Part shown: piece by piece, positions 51,749 through 61,713 of the stretch
How the letters are laid out: each line of letters starts with the position of its first letter
Numbering within the stretch: position 1 is the stretch's first letter
The notes under the pieces: model-generated
Told to the model about the DNA's origin: nothing
The model's database searches: none
The model's input: the letters and a program-made list of their open reading frames with translations, nothing else
Program-made: the position numbers and the translations under genes
Assembly: GCF_002964785.1 (NCBI RefSeq)
Contig: NZ_PQCC01000023.1
Coordinates: 1 to 64,000, forward strand
Direction: 5' to 3'
Source: Pseudoalteromonas sp. T1lg48
GTDB lineage: Bacteria; Pseudomonadota; Gammaproteobacteria; Enterobacterales; Alteromonadaceae
DNA: 64,000 nucleotides

Positions 51749-53590
51749 TTAATCGAGTTCATACTCGGTGCAACTGCCATCACTGTGCAGCAGCCGATAA
51801 CGACTTAGATCACCCTGCTCGAGCTCAATCAAACTGATCGCCGCCTGACTGACCAAATGTTTTTGTGGCCCAGTAGTGGTATCGTGCTTAGCGACCTTCA
51901 TCTGCCAACGTTTGGTAAACATATTCAAGGGGCTGCGCGGCGAATATAAAATGGAATCGAGTTTGTCCAACACGTTAATCAGTTTGCGGGGAAACTCATT
52001 TTTAATGCCACTGGCGGTTAGTTGCCAGATACGATTATCACGCTCGCCAAAGCGTGCTTTGACGGAAAAGCAGAAGGAATAATGCACATCGCCTGAAAGA
52101 ATAATGGTTTCTTCCGGTGTTTCCATACGCCTAAAGATATCCAGTAACTTTTTCGCCGAGCCCTCATGGGCCATCCAGTTTTCACAATCTACCATCAATG
52201 GCTTACCGCACAGGGTAAACAGCGCCTGTATCGCCTCAATGGACTTAACCCCAAACACCGGCGCAGGGGAAACCAGCAAGACCTTGTCGCAGCCTTCCAG
52301 GGTACTCTCTAGCTCTAATAGTCGCTCCCAGTCCAACAGCCCGGATGGCTCATTAAAGTCCTGCTCGTTACGCCACCTATGAGTGCGGGTATCAAGCACC
52401 ACCACCTTGGGCACGGTTGGCAACTCATAATGCCAGTAGTCGTATTGTAGCAGGGGTTTATACAAGGTCTTAAGCCGCCAGTGCCCCCCTGCAAACGCGC
52501 GATTAAGCAAGGAGAAAAATGGCCAGTCCTGGTTAGCATCCGTATTGCCCCAGCCCTGAAACAGGGCGTAGGCCAACATGGCATTACAGATAATGCCGCG
52601 GCTGGCGCCATGGGTATACACCGCCTGCTCCCAATTAGCGGTGAGGTTCCAATCATCGGTGACGTCATGATCGTCGAAAATCATTAAGGTGCTGGTGTGC
52701 GCCAACAACCGCGCCACCTGCCCTTGGCTGGCGGCAAATTTACGCAAATGCTCGCGCTCGGCACTAAACACTCCCTGCTGGGGATGCTCGGCGGCGAGCT
52801 CTAGCCGGGCAAAGTCGACCAGTTGCCAACTTGCGGCGCTAAAACTCAACAAATACAGCGCAATAAATTCTTCGAAATGGATTAAATGGTTGGCACTTTT
52901 AATGCTGCTAAAGTGGGGCTCGTCTTTGCGCAGCCAATGGCCGCTGTGCCACTTTGACAGTTTTTGCCAAGGCGTTTTCGGCAGCAACTCGGCGCGCCGA
53001 TAGAGCTCATCGACCACCTGCTCGCTAGAGGCTAACAAGGGCGTGGATTCAGTGTAAATGCCCAGCTTGGCAATCAACTGATGAATAGCCAGTAACATGG
53101 GGCCGGCCACATCATCGGCATACACCTGATCGCCAGAGAGCAACAACAACTGCGGACGCTGTACCTCATTTTCTTGCGCTAGGGAGCGCGCCAGCAATTC
53201 ATCTGCCTGCACCAGGGCATCGTCACTGTAATGATGGGGATTGCGACAAGAACCATGGAGCACTGAGTGTAATTGCTGAGGTATTAATAACGTCGGGCTG
53301 GCGTGACCGGGGTAGCAAAGCCCCCTCAAATCGATACGCTCGAGACCATCAAACAACTCATAGGCAATGGCAACGTCAGTAGCAAAGGTGCCTTTGCTTG
53401 GCGTAAGGGTCAGGCTGTAAAGGTACAAGTACTCGCCAAGGCGACACATATCTACCCGCTGATACAGCTCGACACCATCAAGCTCTAATCTTGGGTTGAT
53501 CGCCTTAGAGGTAGCCAGTTGCAGGCGAATAAGCTCGGGCTCGGTGCGACGCAGCAAAGGGCCAAGCAGCAGCAGAGGAAGTTCTGTCAC
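51749..53590 (-). CDS. PhoD-like metallophosphatase family protein
   Basis: This is a 613-residue protein of the PhoD-like phosphatase/phosphodiesterase superfamily. Metal-binding and catalytic motifs are present in order: HGSCRNPHH, LLLLSGDQVYADD (about residues 152-164), MIFDDHDVTDDWN (about 303-315) and TIILSGDVHYSFCF (about 495-508). There is no export signal or Tat motif, so unlike classical PhoD it appears cytoplasmic. The substrate is unknown. It is the last gene before the candidate small RNA on the left and is separated from tatD by 20 bases on the right, so it may be co-transcribed with the tatD-holB-tmk cluster. Confidence 0.85.
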   Translation of the reverse strand: MTELPLLLLGPLLRRTEPELIRLQLATSKAINPRLELDGVELYQRVDMCRLGEYLYLYSLTLTPSKGTFATDVAIAYELFDGLERIDLRGLCYPGHASPTLLIPQQLHSVLHGSCRNPHHYSDDALVQADELLARSLAQENEVQRPQLLLLSGDQVYADDVAGPMLLAIHQLIAKLGIYTESTPLLASSEQVVDELYRRAELLPKTPWQKLSKWHSGHWLRKDEPHFSSIKSANHLIHFEEFIALYLLSFSAASWQLVDFARLELAAEHPQQGVFSAEREHLRKFAASQGQVARLLAHTSTLMIFDDHDVTDDWNLTANWEQAVYTHGASRGIICNAMLAYALFQGWGNTDANQDWPFFSLLNRAFAGGHWRLKTLYKPLLQYDYWHYELPTVPKVVVLDTRTHRWRNEQDFNEPSGLLDWERLLELESTLEGCDKVLLVSPAPVFGVKSIEAIQALFTLCGKPLMVDCENWMAHEGSAKKLLDIFRRMETPEETIILSGDVHYSFCFSVKARFGERDNRIWQLTASGIKNEFPRKLINVLDKLDSILYSPRSPLNMFTKRWQMKVAKHDTTTGPQKHLVSQAAISLIELEQGDLSRYRLLHSDGSCTEYELD

Positions 53591-53610
53591 AATATTGGCC
53601 CCATCAATCC

Positions 53611-54390
53611 TTAGCGCCTGTTAATACCGTTAAATAAACGATAGAAGTTATCCGTGGTAGCGTTCGCCAGCTCTTTATAGCTCACCCCTTTGAGGTCGGC
53701 AATAAAGTAGGCCACATCCTGTACATAGGCGGGTTGGTTGGTTTTACCGCGATGCGGCACCGGTGCCAAATAGGGTGAGTCGGTTTCAATCAGCAAGCGC
53801 TCCAGGGGCACCTGCTTAACCACCTCACGCAACTGTTCGGCATTACGGAAGGTGACGATACCTGAGATGGAAATATAAAAACCCAGATCCATGGCCTGTT
53901 TCGCCATGTCCAGGTCTTCGGTGAAGCAATGCAGCACCCCACCACAACGTTCGGCATTATGCTCGCGCATCAAATTAATGGTGTCGGCTTTTGCATCTCG
54001 GGTATGAATAATCAGCGGTTTATTCAGCTCATTGGCCACCTGAATATGGCCGACAAAACTCTCTTGCTGGACCTGCTTGGTGTCACCACTGTAGTAGTAA
54101 TCCAGCCCGGTTTCACCAATGGCAACCACCTTGTCATGCACCGCCAAACGGCGCAGCAGTTCGATATCTAAAGCGTCTTTCTGATCTAACGGGTGCACCC
54201 CGCAAGAGGCGGAAACATCGTCAAAGGCAGCAATTTTTTCCAACATCTGCGGAAACTGCTGCAAGGTTACGCTGACACATAAAAAGTGTTCTACATCCTT
54301 GGCGCGAGCCTGAGCTAATACACTCGGCAAATCCTCGCCGAGTTTATCGAAGTCCAACCTGTCTAGGTGGCAGTGGGAATCTACAATCAT
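53611..54390 (-). CDS. TatD-family DNase (YcfH type)
   Basis: This 259-residue metal-dependent hydrolase of the TatD family starts MIVDSHCHLDRLDF with the first metal-binding HxH. It contains GETGLDYYY, PLIIHTRDA, GVLHCFTED and the final LIETDSPYLAP signature. Gene order tmk-holB-pilZ-tatD matches the enterobacterial ycfH locus, so it corresponds to ycfH and not to tatD of the Tat operon. A 3'-5' exonuclease or D-aminoacyl-type hydrolase role is known for relatives. Confidence 0.92.
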   Translation of the reverse strand: MIVDSHCHLDRLDFDKLGEDLPSVLAQARAKDVEHFLCVSVTLQQFPQMLEKIAAFDDVSASCGVHPLDQKDALDIELLRRLAVHDKVVAIGETGLDYYYSGDTKQVQQESFVGHIQVANELNKPLIIHTRDAKADTINLMREHNAERCGGVLHCFTEDLDMAKQAMDLGFYISISGIVTFRNAEQLREVVKQVPLERLLIETDSPYLAPVPHRGKTNQPAYVQDVAYFIADLKGVSYKELANATTDNFYRLFNGINRR

Positions 54391-54407
54391 GAGTTACTGC
54401 AATGTGA

Positions 54408-54430
54408 ATGTAAGGCCGAAGGCCTTACAT
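54408..54430. promoter_or_regulatory. Stable UUCG-type intercistronic hairpin
   Basis: On the minus strand ATGTAAGGC-C-TTCG-G-CCTTACAT forms a stem with a cUUCGg tetraloop spanning the pilZ stop codon. It has no U-run, so it is probably an mRNA stability or pausing element, not a terminator. Confidence 0.5.
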
Positions 54431-54751
54431 GGTGTATGTGGGGTGGCCGGAGTTTAACAAAGTCCCGAGCATCTTTTCGATTTTGTCACGCAGGTGCACT
54501 TTGTCGTCAATAAAACCGATGCCAATACCTGGCGGGTTTGAGCTTTGCGCGCCGATTGGGGTCACCCACACTACCTTGCCCGTCACCACCTCTTCTTCGA
54601 GGGAGTCGGGTAAGCTCACGCGCAACGCCAAAGACTGCCCCATTTCATAGCTCATGTTTGTGCGTACAAACAAACCACCGGTTTTTAGATAAGGCATATA
54701 ACAACGATATAATTCATCCAGATCGTCTAATTCTACAAGTAGCTCTTGCAC
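54425..54751 (-). CDS. PilZ-domain protein
   Basis: This 108-residue single-domain PilZ protein contains YLKTGGLFVRTNMSYEMGQSLALRVSLPD and VVWVTPIGAQSSNPPGIGIGF, the core of the type IV pilus-associated PilZ subtype. The canonical c-di-GMP RxxxR motif is missing; members at this holB-linked position (PilZ of Pseudomonas type) do not bind c-di-GMP but assist pilus assembly. It lies between holB and tatD, read in the same direction, 13 bases after holB. Confidence 0.85.
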   Translation of the reverse strand: MQELLVELDDLDELYRCYMPYLKTGGLFVRTNMSYEMGQSLALRVSLPDSLEEEVVTGKVVWVTPIGAQSSNPPGIGIGFIDDKVHLRDKIEKMLGTLLNSGHPTYTM

Positions 54752-54764
54752 AACGGCTCCTTTG

Positions 54765-55664
54765 TTATCCTAATTCTTGTTTTAACACACGCAACAGCTG
54801 TGCCAGTGCTAAAGTCATATTAAGTCCTGGGGTCTGCGTTACCTGTTCACTAAAGTGTTGTAACTGCCTATAACAGCGTTCAAAAGCCGCAAAGGGCAAC
54901 CCCTGCTGGGACCTGTGTAATAGAAACTGGCTTACGAACAGCCTAAAGATAGCAATATATTGTGAGTTTTGCGTCAAAATATCAACCAGCTTTTGTTCGT
55001 TAACCGCTAATTGCTGCTCATACAGCGCTTGGTATAAGCTTTGGATTTGCCCAAGCTCGTCGTTTTCTTGCCATTGGCGCAACAACAAGGGCTGATTCTT
55101 AAAGTGTACCGCAAACGGCTGAGCCATGGCATCAGTGGCATACTGATGCAACCAGGCATCCAGTTCGCTACCGTCCTGCACCGAAATCTGCTGTTTGGCA
55201 CAACGGCTTAAAATGGTGGCCGACAAATTGGCGGTGCCTGGGCTGAGCAACCACAAGTAACAATGGTTATTGGGTTCTTCCAAGGTTTTGAGCAAAGCAT
55301 TACTGGCGGCCACGGTCATACGCTGGGCATTAGGAATAATTACGCATTTGGCGCCGCCTTGCTGGGCACTGTGTTGGACAAAGTCACTGATAGCACGGAT
55401 GGCATCGACACCTATGCTGCTGCCCTCACCACTGAGCATCAGTAAATCAGGATGGGTTCCCGCGGCGATTAGCTTGCAGCCCTTGCATTGACCACAAGGA
55501 TGCATCTGCTCGGCCTGCTCACACAATAAGGCCTTACATAACTGCTCAGCCAATGCGCCTTTACCCACGCCCTCGGCGCCATAGAGCAAATGGGCGTGGT
55601 GCAATCGCCCTTGCTGCTGTTGTTGGGCATATTGTTGCTGAACAGCGCTAAGCCAGGGGTACAT
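54765..55664 (-). CDS. holB: DNA polymerase III subunit delta prime
   Basis: HolB is part of the clamp loader that opens and loads the beta clamp. The 299-residue protein starts [24 protein letters not shown]. It has the degenerate P-loop GAEGVGKGALA (about 29-39), the zinc module with C..CGQCKGC (about 48-64), and sensor-type sequence VIIPNAQRMTVAASNALLKTLEEP, all typical for the AAA+ delta-prime fold. The start codon overlaps the tmk stop by one base (TAATG). Slightly shorter than E. coli (334), as common in this order. Confidence 0.94.
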   Translation of the reverse strand: MYPWLSAVQQQYAQQQQQGRLHHAHLLYGAEGVGKGALAEQLCKALLCEQAEQMHPCGQCKGCKLIAAGTHPDLLMLSGEGSSIGVDAIRAISDFVQHSAQQGGAKCVIIPNAQRMTVAASNALLKTLEEPNNHCYLWLLSPGTANLSATILSRCAKQQISVQDGSELDAWLHQYATDAMAQPFAVHFKNQPLLLRQWQENDELGQIQSLYQALYEQQLAVNEQKLVDILTQNSQYIAIFRLFVSQFLLHRSQQGLPFAAFERCYRQLQHFSEQVTQTPGLNMTLALAQLLRVLKQELG

Positions 55665-56287
55665 TATTGCCCCGCTATAAAGGGTAAAAGCACGTCGGCC
55701 AAGGCCTGATGCACTTGCTCCATGCTTTGGCTGGCGTCGATAATATGAATACTGTCATCCGCCTGCGCCAAAGCCAAATAGCGCTCTCGCGTGCGCACAA
55801 AAAAAGACAGGTCTTCTTGCTCAATGCGGTCCAACTCACCGCGACCACGGGCTCGCTCAAGGCCTAGGGCCGGGTCGATATCCAAATAAAGAGTTAAATC
55901 CGGGCGCAGCCCGTCCAGGACATAATTGCCAAGAAAACGCATCACGTCGGCATCGACCTGTCTGCCTCCTCCCTGATAGGCCTGAGATGAAAGATCGTGG
56001 CGATCGCCAAGCACCCAGGTTCCTTGGGCCAGCGCCGGGCGGATCACATTTTCCACCAATTGAGAGCGCGCCGCATACATCAGAAGTAATTCGGTTTGGG
56101 TGCTGATCTGCTCATCCTGACATTCTTTTACCACCGCCCGTAATTGCTCCGCCACCGGAGTGCCACCTGGCTCTCTCGTGGTAATAAAGTCAATTGCTGC
56201 GGTTGTTAATAGCTCGGCACAGACCTTCATGGCGGTGGACTTACCACTGCCCTCCAGGCCCTCGATCACAATAAACTTAGCTGTCAT
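55664..56287 (-). CDS. tmk: Thymidylate kinase
   Basis: Tmk phosphorylates dTMP to dTDP. The 207-residue protein has the P-loop GLEGSGKST at residues 10-18, the DR(Y/H) motif as [24 protein letters not shown] and the LID region [13 protein letters not shown] typical of the E. coli-type enzyme (213 residues). It overlaps mltG by 11 bases upstream and holB by one base downstream, so the three are translationally coupled. Confidence 0.96.
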   Translation of the reverse strand: MTAKFIVIEGLEGSGKSTAMKVCAELLTTAAIDFITTREPGGTPVAEQLRAVVKECQDEQISTQTELLLMYAARSQLVENVIRPALAQGTWVLGDRHDLSSQAYQGGGRQVDADVMRFLGNYVLDGLRPDLTLYLDIDPALGLERARGRGELDRIEQEDLSFFVRTRERYLALAQADDSIHIIDASQSMEQVHQALADVLLPFIAGQ

Positions 56288-57266
56288 TTGCTCTTCTTAA
56301 CTGATACTGGCGCACTGCACGATTATGATCCGCCAGTTGCTTGGAAAATTGATGGCTGCCATCGCCCTTGGCGACAAAATAATAGTAGTCCGACTGAGCC
56401 GGCTGCACCGCCGCCAACAAGGCTTTGCGCGAGGGCATGGCGATAGGCGTCGGTGGCAGACCATCGATACGATAGGTATTGTATGGTGTAGTCTGACGCA
56501 AATGGGCGCGGGTAATGTTGCCATCGAAATCGGGGCCGATACCGTAGATCACCGTAGGATCCGTTTGCAACCGCATCCCCTTGTTTAGACGGTTTACAAA
56601 CACCGATGCAATGAGTGGGCGCTCGCCGGCAACCCCGGTTTCCTTTTCAATAATAGACGCCAAGATCAAGGCCTCATAAGGGCTCTTAAGCGGTGTGTTA
56701 TCGTCACGCTGCTGCCAGATTTCGGCCAATTGCAATTCCATCTTGTTATAGGCCCGCAATAGGATCTGCTCGGCATCCTCATGGGCATGATAATGATAGG
56801 TATCGGGAAATAACTTGCCTTCGAAGCGCTCATCCAAAGGCTGTTCAATAAAGCTGTCGCCCCATTGCAACGGCGTGTCTACGTATTCGGCTTGGGCCAA
56901 CCGCGCCAGCACCTGACGTAAGTTGTCGCCCTCAATAATGGTAAAGTTAAACTCATGCTCAAGACCCTGACTGATCTGCCTAAAGGCGCCCAATGCGGTA
57001 CCCGGCACCAACTGATACACGCCAGCTTTTAAATCGGTAAGGCTGGGGTCAAGCTTGGCGAGCACCTGCAGCGGCCAGCACTCGTCGACCCATTGCTTAC
57101 TCTGCCACTGACGGCATAACTGGTTAAACCCAGTGCCACTGGGAATTTCCACCAACTGAGTGTGGCCAATATTGAAGGGCGCCTGCATGGCTTGGCGCAA
57201 CTGGTAGTATCCAGCCGCAGTAAGTACTAACGCCAGTAACACAACACTGGCTATGACCCTTATCAT
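56277..57266 (-). CDS. mltG: Endolytic murein transglycosylase MltG
   Basis: MltG is an inner-membrane lytic transglycosylase that cuts nascent peptidoglycan and limits glycan strand length. The 329-residue protein has an N-terminal membrane helix (about residues 3-22), a LysM-like region ([17 protein letters not shown]), and the YceG catalytic domain. Its key Glu lies in [28 protein letters not shown]. The C-terminal [11 protein letters not shown] and [14 protein letters not shown] are also conserved. It overlaps pabC by four bases. Length is near that of E. coli (340). Confidence 0.95.
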   Translation of the reverse strand: MIRVIASVVLLALVLTAAGYYQLRQAMQAPFNIGHTQLVEIPSGTGFNQLCRQWQSKQWVDECWPLQVLAKLDPSLTDLKAGVYQLVPGTALGAFRQISQGLEHEFNFTIIEGDNLRQVLARLAQAEYVDTPLQWGDSFIEQPLDERFEGKLFPDTYHYHAHEDAEQILLRAYNKMELQLAEIWQQRDDNTPLKSPYEALILASIIEKETGVAGERPLIASVFVNRLNKGMRLQTDPTVIYGIGPDFDGNITRAHLRQTTPYNTYRIDGLPPTPIAMPSRKALLAAVQPAQSDYYYFVAKGDGSHQFSKQLADHNRAVRQYQLRRANDS

Positions 57267-58075
57267 ACCTTGATCCCTTGTTTTACTAACAGGCTATGCG
57301 CTACATCGAGATTGTAATCATGGTGGGCGATGCGGGTAATGGGCACCAGCTCCATCAGGCTATTACAACAAAACACCGCATCCATCGACAATACCTGGGC
57401 CAAATTAAGCTGACAACTGATTATTGGCAGGCGTTGTTTTAGATGCGTTAAATAAACCCCCTGCACCCCGGCCTGATCTAAGCTTGGGGTATACCACTGC
57501 CCTTGCTTATACATCAGCAAATTGGCACTGGAGGTTTCAATCACCTTGTCTGTGGTATCCAGCACCAGCAAGTCATCACTGCTCTGCTGTGCCGCTTCTT
57601 GCTTTATAAAGACCTGTTCGAGACGATTGAGGGTTTTCAAACCGGCTAACAAGGGCTGTTGGGCCAACCGTGTTTTGGCGACCGATAGGCTAAGCCCTTT
57701 TTGCGCTAATCCCTGATATGCCTCTGGATACGGCAACAGGCTGAGCACGCGTGTGGGCTGTCCATCGCTGGGTGGTGCATATCCTCGCCCGCCACTGCCT
57801 CGGGTATAAAGCACCTTAAGTACCGCCGGCCCTTCTGAGGTAGCTTGATGGAAGCCGAGCAATTGCGCCACATCCTGCTCAAGGGCATCAAAATCCAATT
57901 CCCCAAAACCCAAGCGCCGGGCACATTCACTTAAACGAGCACGATGCAGCGGCCACAATTGTACCTTGGCGTCTGCCACTTTGGCCGTGGTAAAGAAGCC
58001 ATCGCCGTAGTTTAAACCGCGGTCATTAATATCGATCAGATGCCCCGGCTGGCCATTTATAATAGTTTTAGTCAT
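57263..58075 (-). CDS. pabC: Aminodeoxychorismate lyase
   Basis: PabC converts 4-amino-4-deoxychorismate to p-aminobenzoate and pyruvate for folate synthesis. The 270-residue protein is a class IV PLP aminotransferase-fold enzyme. It shows NDRGLNYGDGFFTTAKV, the PLP lysine in the GLKTLNRLEQVFIKQE region, and ETSSANLLMYKQGQWYTP. Length equals E. coli PabC (269). It lies between fabF and mltG as in enterobacteria and overlaps mltG by four bases. Confidence 0.94.
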   Translation of the reverse strand: MTKTIINGQPGHLIDINDRGLNYGDGFFTTAKVADAKVQLWPLHRARLSECARRLGFGELDFDALEQDVAQLLGFHQATSEGPAVLKVLYTRGSGGRGYAPPSDGQPTRVLSLLPYPEAYQGLAQKGLSLSVAKTRLAQQPLLAGLKTLNRLEQVFIKQEAAQQSSDDLLVLDTTDKVIETSSANLLMYKQGQWYTPSLDQAGVQGVYLTHLKQRLPIISCQLNLAQVLSMDAVFCCNSLMELVPITRIAHHDYNLDVAHSLLVKQGIKV

Positions 58076-58157
58076 AAAAAAAGCTCGGTCATAACCGAGC
58101 TTATGTTACCAGCTTAGTCCCAACTTGGTCTACGCTGGTAGGCAGTTGATTTCACTG

Positions 58158-59396
58158 TTAGATCTTTTTAAATAACAGCGAGCCGTTGGTACCACCGAAA
58201 CCAAACGAGTTACAAAGCGCATAGTCTAGCTTTACATCACGCGCGGTGTGGGCAATGTAATCAAGATCACAGCCTTCGTCCGGGTTATCCAGGTTGATGG
58301 TTGGCGATACTTTTTGGTCTTGCAGTGACAATACGGTGATGATTGATTCTACCGAACCGGCAGCACCCAGTAAGTGACCCATCATAGACTTAGACGAGCC
58401 CACCATCACTTTGTCGGCAGCGGCACCGAAGATGCTCTTAACCGCACTGGTTTCTGCCTTATCGCCCGCTGGCGTTGAGGTACCGTGAGCATTAATGTAA
58501 CCCACTTGCTCGGCATTGATACCCGCATCTTTAATGGCATTGGCCATAGCAAGTGCTGCACCGGCGCCGTCTTCAGGCGGCGAGGTCATGTGATAGGCAT
58601 CACCACTCATACCAAAACCAACAAGTTCGGCGTAAATTTTCGCACCACGGGCCTTGGCATGCTCATACTCTTCAAGTACTACGACACCGGCACCGTCTGA
58701 CAGTACAAAACCGTCACGGTCTTTATCCCAAGGGCGTGACGCCGCTTGCGGATCATCGTTACGCGTTGACAAGGCACGTGCCGCGCTAAAGCCACCCATG
58801 CCCATAGGCGTAGAAGCCTTCTCTGCACCACCGGCAACCATGGCATCCGCGTCACCGTAGGCGATCATGCGTGCCGCATGGCCGATGTTGTGCAGGCCGG
58901 TTGTACAGGCGGTAACGATAGAAATGTTCGGTCCACGCAGGCCCTTCATTATAGAAAGGTGGCCTGAGATCATATTGATGATGGTTGACGGCACATAAAA
59001 TGGCGACAACTTGCGCGGCCCAACATTTAAAAGTTTTTCATGGTTTTCTTCGATCAGTGTCAAGCCACCGATCCCTGAGCCCACAGCAACACCAATACGT
59101 TCGGCGTTGGCGTCAGTGACTTCCAAGCCAGAATCGTCCAGCGCTTGTAAACCTGCAGCGATACCGTACTGGATAAATAAATCCATTTTCTTGGCATCTT
59201 TCTTCGCCATGTATGCTTCGGCATCAAAATCTTTGATTAAACCAGCAAATTTGGTCCCGAAATCTGTTGTATCGAAATGGGTAATAGCACCAATGCCACT
59301 TTGTCCATTCAATAAGCCCTGCCAGGTTGACGCTACATCATTACCCAGCGGCGTAAGCATACCTAAGCCAGTAACTACGACTCGACGTTTAGCCAC
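58158..59396 (-). CDS. fabF: Beta-ketoacyl-ACP synthase II
   Basis: FabF elongates acyl-ACP by condensation with malonyl-ACP and controls unsaturated chain length with temperature. The start is the GTG at 59396, preceded by TTGGAGGACACC with a near-perfect Shine-Dalgarno sequence; the product [20 protein letters not shown] then has 412 residues (E. coli 413). Catalytic residues are visible: Cys in TACTTGLHN, His in [11 protein letters not shown] and in [10 protein letters not shown]. It lies 84 bases downstream of acpP. Confidence 0.96.
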   Translation of the reverse strand: MAKRRVVVTGLGMLTPLGNDVASTWQGLLNGQSGIGAITHFDTTDFGTKFAGLIKDFDAEAYMAKKDAKKMDLFIQYGIAAGLQALDDSGLEVTDANAERIGVAVGSGIGGLTLIEENHEKLLNVGPRKLSPFYVPSTIINMISGHLSIMKGLRGPNISIVTACTTGLHNIGHAARMIAYGDADAMVAGGAEKASTPMGMGGFSAARALSTRNDDPQAASRPWDKDRDGFVLSDGAGVVVLEEYEHAKARGAKIYAELVGFGMSGDAYHMTSPPEDGAGAALAMANAIKDAGINAEQVGYINAHGTSTPAGDKAETSAVKSIFGAAADKVMVGSSKSMMGHLLGAAGSVESIITVLSLQDQKVSPTINLDNPDEGCDLDYIAHTARDVKLDYALCNSFGFGGTNGSLLFKKI

Positions 59397-59480
59397 GGTG
59401 TCCTCCAAAAAGGGAATAAAAGATGGGGGTCTCAGATAGACTAAGGGCAGCGGATGCTGCCCTTAAAAGAAATGCGTGGA

Positions 59481-59717
59481 TTACTCAGCGTGAGCTGTAA
59501 CGTAATCGATAGCAGCTTGAACTGTAGTGATCTTCTCAGCTTCTTCGTCTGGGATCTCAGTGTCAAATTCTTCTTCTAGCGCCATTACTAGCTCAACAGT
59601 ATCAAGAGAGTCCGCACCTAGATCATCAACGAAAGACGCTTCAGACTTTACTTCTTCTTCTTTAACACCTAGTTGCTCAACGATGATTTTCTTTACGCGT
59701 TCTTGGATGTCGCTCAT
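59481..59717 (-). CDS. acpP: Acyl carrier protein
   Basis: AcpP carries growing fatty acids on a 4'-phosphopantetheine attached to Ser37 in [16 protein letters not shown]. The 78-residue acidic protein matches E. coli ACP throughout. It is preceded by its own likely promoter within a 243-base gap after fabG, as usual for this highly expressed gene, and AAAGGAAGA serves as ribosome binding site. Confidence 0.98.
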   Translation of the reverse strand: MSDIQERVKKIIVEQLGVKEEEVKSEASFVDDLGADSLDTVELVMALEEEFDTEIPDEEAEKITTVQAAIDYVTAHAE

Positions 59718-59769
59718 TCTTCTTTCCTTTATTTAAACGCTACTGCGTTATTTTTTCAGATTGCGGCGT

Positions 59770-59798
59770 AGTTTACGCAGCATATTTGTCTGATTCAA
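59770..59798 (-). promoter_or_regulatory. Candidate acpP promoter
   Basis: On the minus strand TTGAAT (59793-59798), a 17-base spacer and TAAACT (59770-59775) lie about 50 bases before the acpP start in the unusually long fabG-acpP gap. Confidence 0.4.
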
Positions 59799-59960
59799 GG
59801 ATTTGCCCAGAGTTTTTTGTCTGGTCAAACCTCTATGAATATAAAGTTGCACTTTTATCGCCCATTTTCACGGCGATTTCAAGTATGTTTAAAGCAAGAT
59901 CACAAAAACTTCAATCTTTTTAGTCGAGTTTTTGCGACCTTTCTTGGCTCAGCTTGAGCC

Positions 59961-60707
59961 TTAAACCATGTACATTGCGCCGTTAACGTGCAGAGTTTCG
60001 CCGGAAACGTACGCTGCCGCGTCAGATGCCAAATAGCACACAGCCGCTGCAATTTCATTTGGCTGACCAAGGCGACCGGCAGGCACATTGGCAAGTGTTG
60101 CCGCCTTTTGCTCTTCGGTAAGCTCGTCGGTCATATCGGTTTGGATAAAGCCAGGCGCCACCACGTTTACTGTGATACCACGTGACGCCACTTCACGGGC
60201 CAACGACTTAGAAAAACCAATTACACCCGCTTTAGCGGCGGCATAGTTGGCTTGACCGGCGTTACCCATGGTGCCCACAACCGAACCTATGTTGATGATA
60301 CGGCCCGATTTTTTCTTCATCATAGGACGTAAGACCGCTTTTGACAGACGGAAGATGGACGTTAGGTTAGTGTCGATAATATCCTGCCATTCGTCATCTT
60401 TCATGCGCATTAGCAGATTATCGCGGGTGATACCGGCATTATTTACCAATACATCAATGTCGCCCAAGTCTGCTTTAATCGCCGCCAGAGTCGCTTCGAT
60501 TGATTCGGCATCGGTTACATTCAACTTGTAACCTTTACCGTTGTCACCAAGGTAGGCAGAGATCTTCTCAGCACCACCGTCGCTGGTCGCCGTGCCGGCA
60601 ACCTTTGCGCCCTGCGCTACTAATTGCTCGGCAACCGCTTTACCAATACCACGGCTTGCACCTGTTACTAGGACTACCTTGCCCTCTAGGGAAAATAAAT
60701 TTGCCAT
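59961..60707 (-). CDS. fabG: 3-oxoacyl-ACP reductase
   Basis: FabG reduces beta-ketoacyl-ACP with NADPH. The 248-residue short-chain dehydrogenase has the nucleotide loop TGASRGIG (about 15-22), NNAG (about 89-92) and the catalytic triad Ser142, Tyr155, Lys159, and ends HVNGAMYMV. Length is as in E. coli FabG (244). It lies 12 bases downstream of fabD and is followed by the long gap before acpP. Confidence 0.97.
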   Translation of the reverse strand: MANLFSLEGKVVLVTGASRGIGKAVAEQLVAQGAKVAGTATSDGGAEKISAYLGDNGKGYKLNVTDAESIEATLAAIKADLGDIDVLVNNAGITRDNLLMRMKDDEWQDIIDTNLTSIFRLSKAVLRPMMKKKSGRIINIGSVVGTMGNAGQANYAAAKAGVIGFSKSLAREVASRGITVNVVAPGFIQTDMTDELTEEQKAATLANVPAGRLGQPNEIAAAVCYLASDAAAYVSGETLHVNGAMYMV

Positions 60708-60719
60708 TTTTGTTCTCTT

Positions 60720-61646
60720 TTATTTAGCTGCGTCTACGCTGGCACTGTCATTAACAGCGCTGCAAGCAACAGATTTATCAATTCGTTTTACCAGGCCCGT
60801 TAGAACCTTACCCGGACCAAATTCAAAGGCCTGAGTCACACCCATTTTAGCAATAGCTTGTACTGTTTCAGTCCAGCGAACTGGGCTATAAAGCTGACGA
60901 ACCAAGGCATCTTTGATGGCTTCAACGTCCTGCTCGGCGGCCACATCAACGTTGTTGATCACCGTGTATTGAGGCGCGTTTAATGCCAATGCATCAAGGT
61001 CACCCTTGAGCTGCTCAGCCGCTGGCTTCATTAGCTCGCAGTGAGAAGGTACGCTTACCGCAAGAGGCAATGCACGCTTAGCACCGGCTTCTTTACAGGC
61101 TTCGCTAGCGCGATCGACGGCTTCTTTATTACCCGCAATCACCACTTGACCCGGTGAGTTGTAGTTCACCGGAGCCACTACCTGGCCCTGCGCGCTGTCG
61201 GCACAGGCTTTAGCGATAACATCGTCGTCTAGACCAATGATGGCCGCCATTGAACCAACACCCGCTGGCACGGCTTGCTGCATATATTGACCACGTTTTT
61301 CAACTAGCTTAACACCATCGGCCAAGCTCATTACACCGGCACATACCAGCGCCGAGTACTCACCTAGGCTATGACCGGCCAGTACCACTTCTTGCTCTGG
61401 CGCAGTTTGTTGCCAATGACGGAAAATAGCCACAGATGAACACAGTAATGCAGGCTGCGTACGGTGTGTTTGATTTAGCTCTTCCTCGGGACCATTTAGC
61501 ACAAGTGCTGCTAAGTCATAGCCAAGGGCCTCAGATGCTTCAGCAAAGGTGGCTTTAACTACTTCAGACTCGCTCAGTAGCTCAGATAACATGCCAACGC
61601 TTTGTGAGCCTTGACCAGGGAATAATATTGCGATTTTTTCAGACAT
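60720..61646 (-). CDS. fabD: Malonyl-CoA:ACP transacylase
   Basis: FabD transfers malonyl from CoA to ACP, supplying the chain extender. The 308-residue protein has FPGQGSQSVGML near the N terminus, the catalytic Ser93 in AGHSLGEYSAL and the active-site His in VPSHCELM. Length is like E. coli FabD (309). It directly follows plsX; the fabH gene normally located between them is absent here. Confidence 0.97.
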   Translation of the reverse strand: MSEKIAILFPGQGSQSVGMLSELLSESEVVKATFAEASEALGYDLAALVLNGPEEELNQTHRTQPALLCSSVAIFRHWQQTAPEQEVVLAGHSLGEYSALVCAGVMSLADGVKLVEKRGQYMQQAVPAGVGSMAAIIGLDDDVIAKACADSAQGQVVAPVNYNSPGQVVIAGNKEAVDRASEACKEAGAKRALPLAVSVPSHCELMKPAAEQLKGDLDALALNAPQYTVINNVDVAAEQDVEAIKDALVRQLYSPVRWTETVQAIAKMGVTQAFEFGPGKVLTGLVKRIDKSVACSAVNDSASVDAAK

Positions 61647-61713
61647 ATGCTGCTCTTTTCGTATTGTTTTAGCGATGTTCGCGAATTTTGGCAGGCATTA
61701 ATGAGGAGGGAGT

